Assembly: GCA_033060915.1 (NCBI GenBank) | Contig: CM065384.1 | Span: 36,487,001-36,551,000 of the forward strand | From: Euryodendron excelsum | Taxonomy: Eukaryota > Streptophyta > Magnoliopsida > Ericales > Pentaphylacaceae | Reading direction: 5' to 3' | DNA length: 64,000 nucleotides | In this document: positions 49,001 to 61,000 of the stretch, piece by piece | Numbering within the stretch: the stretch's first letter is position 1 | Layout: each line of letters opens with the position of its first letter | The notes under the pieces: model-generated | Seen by the model: the letters and a program-made list of their open reading frames with translations, nothing else | Told to the model about the DNA's origin: nothing | The model's database searches: none | Program-made: the position numbers and the translations under genes

Positions 49001-52000
49001 TACCAGGTGTCACGGGTTGCCACCCGCGGCACGTCTAGGACGCAAGCGACCTTGGCGTAGGACATGTCTGAACATGGTTGGCCGCTGGCATAACAATCTC
49101 CTAATTTATATTTTTCATATTTATTGAATTTATGAATTATGACTCCTCGAGGGGACAAAATGTTTTCTCCTGCAAGTTTGGCAATGACTCAGAATGCTAT
49201 TATAAGAGGGGGTATGGTATTGACTCTACCACCTCCCGGTACTACCGAAAGGGACAGCACTCAAGTGAGTCCCCCAGGAGAGTAGACGAGACTTGGGGGC
49301 CGACTGTGACACGTGGCTACAGTCCTCATGTTAGTCAAGGGGCTACATGGGCGGCATTGTGTCCAGTGGAACAGATGTTGAGTATTGGCATCGAGGATGG
49401 GGTTGCGACATTTGCACTCGCTATGCCGCATCCGTATCGTGGCGGGGCTTACGCTCATGACGAATTGGGCCTCAATGTGCACACTTACATGTCATGTGTC
49501 TCGTGCGCACTTGCGAGTTAGGTTCAAACTTGTGCACACAGCCGCTTGGTTTGGCTAACATTAGTGTCGCAGAGCACTATGCTATGGGCTTAACGGTTGC
49601 TATTCGGTAGTGCCTATCCTTGCGGGTAACAATCTTGACGTGGGGCACTAAGAGATTCAAAGATGGAGGCGTCGTACCTAACGGGTGATGTTTGGCTCAC
49701 GCACATGTCCGGTTGCACATTGCTATCTTACTTGTATTTCGCGAGAGAATAGCGCTAAGCACATTGCTTGTCATGCGTGCGCGCATTTGAGAATGGCATG
49801 CTATCACCTATAGCTTGGATAAACCGTATGACTTGAGCATCGAAGGTCAGAACTTAACAAGATGTGCGGGTCATTACAAATGGATCCTGGACGAGCGCAT
49901 AGTCTTATACCTCGGTGTTTAAGTTTGACGAGACTATTGCTTTGTGCATAGTCGCCTCACAAGTTATTTCCGTTGCGTATGATCATGGCAGGTTATATTA
50001 CTGTTACTATGTGGTGCCCGACCTGTCAGCCCGTGACAGTTGGTGTTAGAGCTCATTGTGTCCGATGGAACAGATGTTGGGCATTAGTGTCAAGGATGGG
50101 GTTGTGACATTCGCACCCGCTGTGCCATATTCGTATCGTGATGGGACTTATGCTCATGGCGAATTGGGACTCGGTGCGCACACTTATATGCCGTGTGTCT
50201 CGTGTACACTTGCACGTTGGGTTCAAGCTTGTGCACACGAACGCTTGGTTTGGCTAGAATTGGTATCACGGGGCACTATGTTGTGGGCTTATTGGTTGCT
50301 ATTCTGTTGTGCCTATTCATACGGGTAATAACCTTAACGCGGGGAGCTAAGAGCTTCATGAATGGAGGCGTTGTGCCTAACGGGTGATACTTGACTCACG
50401 CGCATGTCCGGTTACATATTACTATCTTGCTTGTATTTTGAGAGAGACTAACACTAAGCACATTGCTTGCCATGTGTGCGTGCATTTGAGAATGGCGTTG
50501 CTATCGCCTATAGCTTGGGTTAGCCAAAAAGTTTGAGCATCGGAGGACGGAGCTTAACAAAATATGCGGGGCATTATGGATAGATCAATCACGAGCACAT
50601 AATCTTATACCTCGGTGTTTAAGTTTGGCAAGACTATTGCTTAGAGCATAATCGCCTCACAGGTTAGTTCCGCTACTTATGATCATGGCGGGTCGTATTA
50701 CTGTCACCGTGTGATGCCCGGCCTGCCAGCCCGTGACATCAAAAAAACTCTCCTCCAAACTGGCCTCCCCACACGATTGGTTGTCAAAATCAAAATTTTA
50801 GGTTGGATCATTCAAGGGATTTATAGGATGAGATCATAAAATCGAATTGAGAGGGAAGATCGTAAGATCCTAAAAAAATAAAGCATAATAATTCGTATGA
50901 ATAAAATTTATTAGACGTAGACAAGAAATGAGCCTACGTTATGGAAAAATAAAAATAATGTAAAAAATATAATAAAAACATAAATATAAAAGATCTATAA
51001 TAGAAAGCTTTAAAAAAAAATTTGCATTTCATGAAGAAGAAAAAAAAAAGAGGTGAAGAAGAAGAGCTTTGTAATGGATGGATCATTTTGTACTCTATAA
51101 TAGCAGTAAAAAAGGAGTTAAAAAAAGTAACAGCATTGAATTTTGATATCGACTGAAAAAAAGAAAAAAAGAACAAGAGAGTTTGGGGTCATAAAAAAAA
51201 AAGTAAACAGCGTTAAAAGAAAATGAAAGTTATATATATCATAAGAGAATGCAATAAATAAAATAACTAGCAAAAAAAATAGAATTTTGGAACATCTTTT
51301 TTTTTTTTTGAAAAAAAGGAGAGCTTTGTATTATAAAAAGGATAAATTACAAAAGAAAAAAAAGTTGGATAAGAGTTTTGTAGATTATGATTAAAAAACT
51401 GAGAAGAAGAAGAAGAAAGAAAGGAGAACAAAATGTAAATTAAAAACGAAAACAAACAATAAGTAAATATATCTTAAGTTATTTTATTAAATGCACAAAA
51501 GAAATGGAAAAAAAAGTAGTCAAAAGATCAACTATTTAATGAGAGAGAAAGAGAGAATGTAGTTGAACAATTGTTGCACAGTGGAACGGGTTAGAGTGGG
51601 ATGGAGATGCTTGAATATTATCTATAATCCTTAAAATGAAGCAATGTAGGAATATCAATTGCCCTAATTTGTTTTCCTTAGCATGTTCAATTCCATATGA
51701 CATATTTTTACTTGATTTGAACTTTAGCAAAATGAGTAAGCCACAAACACAAAATAACAAAAAAAAATTGATTTTAAGCATTACAAAGTTTAAAAATGGA
51801 ATCGGGTAGGATCAAGATCTGAATCAGGACCTTACAATCCATAAGGTTCTACATCAAAATCGCAAGATCCAACCTTCAAGGGATTTTCTAAAAGATCTGG
51901 ATCGATTTTGCCAAAATGAATTGTAAGATCCAAATTGGGATTTCAACAACTCTGACCATCTATGGTTCCAAAAGCTCTCCCACCATTCCCAAATACAAAT

Positions 52001-55000
52001 ATAATGTAACCCATAAAATTATCCCAACCAATCCAAATCCCTTTCCAAGGCCCCACAACTCCCTTAACGACCAATTCCCCCATAGATTGTCAAATTTCAC
52101 CACCGAGTCCAGAATTTCTCCCTTTCACAAGCATATCTCCCCAGGCACTTCCCCAACAGAGCTTGATTAAAAATCTCAAGTTTGCAAATATCAAAGGCTA
52201 CCTTCCCATAACAAGGTACATCCCCAGGCACTTCCCCAACAGAGCTTGATTAAAAATCTCAAGTTAGCAAGTATCAAAGGCTGCCTTCCCATAACAGGGT
52301 ACATCCCCAGGCACTTCCCCAACAGAGCTTGATTAAAAAACTCAAGTTTGCAAATATCAAAGGCTGCCTTCCCATAACAGGGTACAAACTGTGTCCACTT
52401 TACCAAATAATATTTGAACTCCTCCCTGATCCCTCCCACAAAAAGTCCCTTTGAATCTTCTCAAGCCTCTTGACTACCGAAGATAAGGTAATAAACAAGG
52501 ACATGAAGTAAGCACGAAAGCAAGCAAACTCGACAAAGTGCTTTTACTTGAAGTATGCCTACCTTCTTTGTATAAGTATTGCATCTTCCACCCCGCAAAG
52601 TGCTTATGAACCGCTCAACCACAAAATCCCAAACCTTCCTTCCCTTGAAAGATGACTCCAGAGGGAGGCCTATATAGGAGTAGGCAATGCCTCCACCTTA
52701 CAATCTACAATAGCTGCAAACTCCTTACTGTTGGGCACATCGTCAATTGGGCTCAAAGCTGACTTCGCCCAAATTCACCTTCAACCCCAAAATCCCTTCA
52801 AAACCAAGGACACACTAAGGTAACCCTAATGTTGAGCACTGGCTCCCCAAAAAATAATAATGTCATCCGCATAAAGTGGATGAGGCACTGCAACTAATGA
52901 ACCATCAAACTATCAACCTAAAAGCTCTCAAGGAAACCATCCTAAACCGCTCTCTCCATCATCTTTCTCAGTACTTCCATCACCAACATAAACAGCAAAG
53001 GAGATAGAGGAATCCCTTGTCGTAAACCTCGAGAAGTCTGGGAAAAACCCAACCGGTGACCCATTCACAAGGACTAATAGCCTGATCAACAATATACAAA
53101 ACCAAATCCATTTCCTCCATTGTTGGCCAAACCCCATGCGATCCAACAAGTAAAATAGTAGTACCAATCCATATGATTATAGGATTTCTCAATATCCAGC
53201 TTGCAAATCAGACCTGGTATCCTGCTCCTCTTTCTTGAATCCAAGTTATACTTCGCCATAAGTACCGCATCTAAAACCTTCTACCACCCACAAAAGTATT
53301 TTAGAATCACAACTTTGAGAAGCACCTTCTTTAAGACTTCGGGCAAGTACTTCAGATAATAACTTGTACATTGCCCCCAGCAGACTAATAGGCTGGAAGT
53401 CTCTAATGCCCACCTCCCCCCTTCCCTTTTTTCAAAGGCTCTCGTCTTAAAGAACATATGAAACATCCCCATCACCCCTCCCTTAACCACGTATTCAGTA
53501 GCAGATAAAAAGAAAAACATATTTAGTGCATGCTTCAGTGAAGCTTAAGACAGGCCAACAGTTTTTATTAAACTAATCTGGCCTCAAGGTAATGATCAAC
53601 CAACCTCCTAATTTCACAAAAGCCTACTGCATTCTCACACTCAACAACTGAACTTTAACCATTGCATCAAGCAATGGGAAGAAAATCATTCAGATCCATA
53701 CACTCCTACCGAGAATGACCAAAGAAATGCTATTACAACATTTACTAAAGGTTGTTCATGATAATCCTGTGAAAACCTACAAGGCTCCAGCATGACTGAA
53801 AGGACTGCAATTATTTCCATTCGATGTGCACACTATCAACTTCTTGAAAAACGCATACTATCATCAAAGTTTTTGGTACACGAATTTTTTGGCTGCAAAA
53901 TTAAGCCTACAACTAGAAACAATAATTGCACATAAACATTCTTGTCACCTATATCGATGTACAATATCGACCCCAAAAGGCATGATATCACTGGCGATTA
54001 ATATCTGAAATGATGAGCAACTTTTCTAAGTGTACAAGCGCCTACATGCACATGCAAGCACATTTGCCTGTAGATAAAGAACACTTACACTGATGGCAAT
54101 CGCTTAAATAACCGAAGGTCCCATACATCTTGAGGTACAATAAATGTATTCATTGAGTCCTGAAAGAGAAGTGTCACGTAACAACGGTTATAATCAGAGA
54201 TATACCACTGACAAAAGTAGTGGATGCCAACCAGAAAAACAACCAGAGAAGAAGACAATTAATGTATACTTAGCATTTAGAACCACGAAGGGGAAAAATA
54301 GCATACTCACATTACAAATTATGTGTCCAAGGAGCATCAATGCAGCATCTGCCTGCACATAAACCAAAAAGAATGCTATATTATAGTGGCAGCTTTAGTG
54401 TTACTAGAAAATGCTAATAATACCTTAACGATTTACATTTCAGAACGCATGTTCCAAAATATGGTTCATTGTACACTTTCGTTCCACAATGGTGAATTCA
54501 ACGATCCAATTTTTTTTTTATTCATTCTTTTGTCAATTTCCTTAGCAGATAGAGAAAACAAATGTAAAAAATTAAAATCTAGAGAAAGTGGAGTTTTGGT
54601 AGCATGAAATGTAAGAAAGAGCCATAATGCTCCAAGAAACATGTTTTTACATGATACTTTGAAGAATAATGGGCTATATTTCATTAGATATCTAGTTGTC
54701 AATAAAAAATTGCTCTCACCTTTAGAATTACCCCCAAAAATTCTAATAATATTGTGATTTGTGCAACCCTACTCCTATCCTACCACATTCTAGCTTGTGA
54801 CATACCATGTTATTGTACCCATTCATCATACCAGAATGACTCGCATTCAAGATAACGTTACGAAGCTTAAACAAGAAGCCAACCATCTTTACTAAACTTT
54901 TACATTCCAATATAAAATAAGGCAAGACAATTCTACAAGTCAAACCTCTCACCAAACAACTTCCAGAAAATCTCCTAGGTTCGGTTATGTGAGTGATCGT

Positions 55001-58000
55001 AAGGGTCGTGGGTATTTGTGTACCCTCGAAAAAGTATAATAGTCACTTAGTGATTGCCAAACCAAGCAGAGAGCGGAAGGAAGAGAATTAATGGCAGCCA
55101 AAGAGAGAGCAAGCAGTGAACCAAAGAAACTCTATTAGATTACTTAGTGTATTGATGATCTGAGAGCCTTGATGAGCTGATAGACTTAATTACCTTGTGA
55201 TTGAAGGGAAGAAGGGGGCTCTTTATACAGGCAATGAGGCATGGGAAGGAGAACCAACCCGTGATGACTTGTCCTTTCAACCACAAAGGGGTCAGCCTCA
55301 CATGTGCGATTCGGAGAGGTTGGTGGGATACGCTCAGGGATGCAGAGGTTACCCAATATTAAATGCCCTTAATTCCTTTTGTCTTGCCCTTCGTGTTGTC
55401 CTTGTCATGGCATATCTCAATGTAAATGGAGATCTCTCTCTCATGTAGGGAGGTCAAGGGTAGGTCCCTTTAGGAGAAGAACTAATGCCTTGACGAACCC
55501 ATTAACCCTAGCGTCCAAACTATAAGTCCCTGATGGTCCCGCATGAAAAGTCATAGCTGGCTAAACATAAGAGCCTGTCTCTTGTTGGGTTCTACGACTA
55601 AGGAAACCCATACGTTAGTCTGACCCAATTACTCACAATGATGTTTTGTTGGCCTAGGTAGCCAAAAAAGGAGATGTGGCGCATATGGCCATAGGGCTGT
55701 GACTCACATAACTACAGGATTGTCTCAACAGAATAAGATATCAAGATAAGTACATCATAGCTACTCTCAAGTTATGGTAAAAAAAAATCATTAAAGAATA
55801 TGCTCAGAAGGGATGATTAAAGTTCACGTATCAGCCTAGTTCCTCTGAAACTGTAATTGACAAAGATATTATATTACTATCACAAAGAACACATACAATA
55901 ACCTTTTCCCTTCTACAGATTAATATTCAAATTTTATCCACAAATATAGATAGTGTTATCAACACGAAAACTTTAGCTTTGAGAACTCTCATAGATGAAT
56001 ATTCAAATTTTAGCCACAAATACAGATTAGTGTTATTAACATGAGTTCCATGAACTTCAAACTATCGTCATCTACATCAAAGCCTCCCAGACTCGAATTT
56101 TTCTTTTTTTTTTTTTTTCTTTTTAACAAGTCCTCCTAAATTCAGTTATCATCCTCCCACAAATTAAACTAAGCAAGTGAGAATGACAGTATGAATAATC
56201 ATGTTGATTTGCACTTAAGAACTCTAATCTGATCATCCATTTGATAAAAAGTTTGCGCCTAACAAGCTAAATGTTTATGTTTGATCCAATGCTTATAACC
56301 TCCAGAACTTCCCATTAACCCCCTCTCACAAATTAAAGAGCAAGCAAAAAGAAGGAATGAACAGTATACTTGTTTTGCATGTACATAATCTAATGTGGTT
56401 GCAAACTTGAAAAAAATCTGCATGTGGAAATCACATTAAAAGGCTACTCTAATTTTCTAAGAGATAACATTCATAAAAAGAGGTATGCATGTGTAAATAC
56501 TACCTTGTGAGAGAAGAAATACCAACATTTTGTGCCATGTTATGTGACCAAAAGTTACAGCGTTTCTGGTTGGAATTCAATTAAATTCAAGTCAACAAGC
56601 TCTAGTCCAAATTACATGGGCAGCATGAATACATTGTTTCCAATTGGCTCTGTTAAAAGCACTATCCCTGACTAAGTCTAAGTCAATCATGTCATTTTTC
56701 ATCGCCTTGTCCCACATTTTCTTAGCCTTCCTCTAAATTTTGGCACCCTCGACCTATTAAATCACTCTGTCTTACAAGCACAATATTAGCCCACATTGTA
56801 CGTGACCATCACATCTCAAATGGCATCCCCTAATTGTAATGCTCAATTGATGCTACTTCAGACTTCCAATAAATGCAGTTAATTTCTTCTTCTATCCTTT
56901 CTAGACCATCCGTCCATCCATCCATCCATCTCTAATCTTCATTTCAACTCCCATCATTCTTAAAGCGTTTTGTTTCTTAGCCATTCAACATCCTATACCA
57001 CATGATATAACTGGCTTTATAACAATTCTATAGAATTTTCTCTTCAACTTAGCAGGACTCCTACAATCACATAACACTCATACTGCACTTTCAATTTCAT
57101 TAACCCTGTTTTAAATTTTGAACCACATTCTCCTCAACCTTTCCTTTTTTATGGATAAAGTATCCAAGGCATCAAAAATGATCTCTCATAGAATTCCACA
57201 GATACAGACAAAGCATTTTCAAAGTTTTGATTTTTTCTTCAGATATGGCATCTGTACTTTATTTATCCACCAAAAAAAAAAAAAAAAGACCCACAATGCT
57301 GAATCAGGATTTTCCAAGATACGAAAATTGTTTTATAACCCTGACTGGATTTTATTATCTCGTAAGTTCATAAAAATGATCCTTGACGTGGATAATGACT
57401 TGTTCTCTGTTTTTTTGTCTTGTTTTCATAATTTAAGAAAAAAACAAGAAAAAAGGGTGCATAGTTTCTTATTAGACTGCTTAGAAGCTTCATTTACTTC
57501 ATTCAAATTTAGATCCAAATGCACACACCCAAAGTCAGTTTGGATCAGAATGCAAATCTGATGGGTCTTACATGATAGAACTAACTATTGTCAAAAAGTC
57601 CCAGACATCAAAAATGATCTCCTACAACCTCATTTTTGGAAAAGGAAGCCTAATGATTATGATTTGTGCCCCAGTCAAACCCAGAAGATAAAAAAAATAA
57701 ATAAAACATTTACTGTTTACAGCCAAATTCACACCTAAAGGTGGTGATTCCAATATTCCATTAAAGATGATTTCACGAAGAAAACTTACAACAGAGGTCA
57801 CATTACTGAAGACAGGTAACCCACGCATTAGACAGCTCCATATTGTGTGCCAACCTCTGTCAGGCTGCAGAAACATTTCCAACAAGTCAATATAGTCCTC
57901 ATTACGAGGGAAAAGACTAGATAACAATACTGACTGCTGTACACATGCACCACACCAATTAATGAGCTTATTCTATTTAGTAACAATTTTTGTGATCATG

Positions 58001-61000
58001 TTGCATCAAACCTAGCACAAATGCAGGTTGACTGGGCAAAAGACTACTCTATTAATAATTATAATATATAAGAGCATTCACAAATTAGAAAACAGAATTG
58101 GAAGACCTCCAAATGGTCATGCTCACTGTTAAGAATCAGAGGCTTAAAATTGTTACTCTCAATCATTTCATCTCCTTTCTTCAGCACCCGAGAAGACCTT
58201 TAGGGAATCTTGCATAACAAACAAGGTAGAACCCACATGCTTTAGGCTATCTAACAAACTTGTTCCAATTTTAGCCAGGTCAAACAATCCTCGGTAGACT
58301 GGATTTTGGGATTTCTCAAGTAGCCCGTAGACAATACACTAAAGAGCCATCAGTCAAACCAACCAGTGACTGACTTGTGAATTTTTACCCGCAAAAAAGC
58401 AAACACCACTTGATATGGCACAATGCTGTTTGGTTGACTGGAAGAGGTGGGAAGTCTATGCTAGGAAAAGGGTAGAGTATGTCAAGGTAGATTCCCTTCG
58501 TACACCTTTATGTCACAGCTTGGAGGAAGAAAAGACACTATCTTTGGACACCATGCAAAACAGAGATACATTGGAGGGCTAAACAACACTGATTTTTTTA
58601 ATATTCACCCTGTAAAATGACTTCCTTACAGTTTAAGTTAGTTACCACGGAAGATCCCAAAGCATTGGTGGCTAAATAACAATGGCAAGGAAATGTGTAT
58701 TGCTCAAACATTTTGAGGCACATTTAAGCAATTCAAAAAAAAAAAAAAATTACAATGTAAACTGACATCTTTAGGAGCCACATGGAACCAATCGAGGTTC
58801 ATGGAACCAATAGTCAACCGATCGAACTAATTTTATATTTACAATGTAAACTGACATCTTTAGGAACAAAATGGAACCAATCGAGGTTCATGGAACCAAT
58901 AGTCAACCGATCGAACTAATTTTATATTTACAATGTAAACTGACATCTTTAGGAACCACATAGAACCAATAGTCACTTCACCACTATATAATACCAGCAC
59001 TGAGAAACACAAGTGAGAACAATATTTTCATTATTCTTGACACAGTTGTTGAGGCCTCCCTTCAATGAGTGTCAATTTAATTAAGCTTAACATAAAACAA
59101 TAAGATTGAGCTTAATCAAATGCACCCTCAAACTAAGAATATAGGTCTAAAAAATTTTCACTGATTTTACATATTGTGAAATGAAGCATCAAAAGCACTC
59201 TTAAGATGCTATAAATGTTACTTCTCTATTAACTTTAGACGAGACGCCAAGACTCAAACCCAGCATTCTGAATCATACATGCATATAATTATCAAGGCAT
59301 TAGAAAGTTGCTTGGTGATCAAAGAACAAGTTATCAAACATCATTCATTCTAGTGAAGGATGAAACCTGGTAACATTCAAAACCATTCGTAGATGGATGA
59401 GAAAGTTGTTTTGTGATTAAAAAAACTAGTTATTAAATGTCAGTCATTCTAGTAAAGGATGAAACCTGTTTATACTCAAAGCCATTCATAGATACATATG
59501 AAAAAGAAAAATCAAACCAGATACCTCATTTGAGGTGAAAGATGAACCTGGTGACGTCTCCACTCTTGAAGCTGAAAACTGCAGCACTGAAGAGAGTCGC
59601 TGCAAACTCCTTAAAAGTAGTTGGATATACATAAGAAGTGGAAGAGAAGAAATGGAAGAAGCATCAAAATGTGAAGTGTTAAAGCAGAAATATGATCAGG
59701 ACGAAATGAGACAGAGAAGATTGTATCTCAATATCAACAACAACAACAACAAAACAAGCACAGAATCATCAGACTTTCTTTTGCAAAAGCTTTAGTACAC
59801 AGATCGGAGCAATAACTAAAATGATGAGTAGTTGTATGCAGATCAATAGCAGCATACCGCAGATCCCACAGCAAACAATCATAAGTGTGGCCCATATTTG
59901 CATCATTTATTGTTCTGCAATAAAAGCACATTCCATCAATCCCACAATTAGATAAATTCAAACATTTTATACAACATTTGTATACATAGAAACATTGTAA
60001 TTTTATCATCCTGTTGTCAGAGTGTCTTGGCACAAAAGTATCCACAAGATTTTAAGCAGCAAATAAATCAGAGTGTAAATGCATGGCCCTCCCAACTATG
60101 AGTGAACCAAGTAGTGGATGAATGCATTCATGCTTCTTGAAAATAAGTTGAGCCACTATAGTGTACTCTTTCCTAGGCAAATTGGCCACATTACAGTAAC
60201 TTTGATGTAACTTCGATCGCAAGAACTACAAAGAGGAATGCAGTTAAGTATAAGCACAGGTTTTCTACATTTTGATGCATGAAAACAGCAGACAAAGCAA
60301 AAGAACAAGAAAAAAATCAAGAAACAGGAAAGAGAAAGAAAGAGGACAAGTATAGTTATCTCTCCTAATCTACTATGGTATTAGGAGTATAATCTTATGT
60401 ACAATGATACACCAGAAAAGCAAGACATATATCAATAGAGACAATAAGCTAATAAGAACCAGACAAGGAACCTACCAAGCCTCTCCAAGATGCCAAAGGA
60501 AACTCACCTTTCAAAGCTTGCACAAATGCCTTGAAACCAGTAAATGAAAAGATCCTTACTGATGCGAGTATAGTAGTGATGCGTGAGACAACAAAAGGCA
60601 GCATTCCTGTCAGACCTCTCTTTTAATTAATTCAAATTAGCTATTGGGGAAAACTAATGGAAATTTAGATAGAAAAATAAAAACAAACAATCCACATACA
60701 CTTATGAACACTTCCAAGATTCTATCACAAGGCATACTTCAAAGAACTACATTAATGACATATTGCAAATTGTAGATTATGAAAGTATCTCATGAGTAAC
60801 AAACTAAGCAATTATCTGAATCTTATTCTGCCATTTGAATATTCATTTTGGTTTAATATATTTCCAAAGCATGGTTATTAAGAACTCACAATTGAAGAGC
60901 ATAAGATTCTATCCCTCTTCAGCAAAAATTGCTAGGTCTAATTTACACTGATCTTAGTGAATGTATTCAGTTTTGAAATTCAACAGTTAAGGTGAGTATT

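Larger units (their letters stand above)
46814..54088 (-). other. 7.3-kb ATM intron between window exons 12 and 13
   Basis: This is the largest intron in the window. It carries an L1-type LINE relic (51940-53520), an A-rich stretch with possible inverted ends (50779-51952), a GC-rich LTR-like element (49008-50738) and a SINE-like unit (46945-47083). The part at 47.1-48.9 kb shows no element I recognise. Confidence 0.65.
54353..57789 (-). other. ATM intron between window exons 10 and 11
   Basis: This 3437-bp intron holds an RTE-type LINE fragment (56620-57085), an element with inverted ends (54984-55712), a (CCAT)n run near 56908-56930 and a T run near 56105. A 147-codon plus-strand frame at 57118-57561 is AT-rich, has no motif and is not called. 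Confidence 0.6.
57934..59524 (-). other. ATM intron between window exons 9 and 10
   Basis: This 1591-bp intron contains two local tandem duplications, described separately (59303-59498 and 58752-58975), and otherwise AT-rich unique sequence. No open frame here looks real. Confidence 0.6.

Noticed and set aside
49132..49521. 129-codon plus-strand frame in the GC-rich element
   Set aside because: GC-rich sequence has few stops by chance. The frame lies inside a putative LTR, and the homologous second copy does not keep the same product.
57118..57561. 147-codon plus-strand open frame, the longest non-ATM frame outside a transposon
   Set aside because: It contains low-complexity Lys/Phe runs and no motif or signal peptide, and lies in an AT-rich intron; probably chance.
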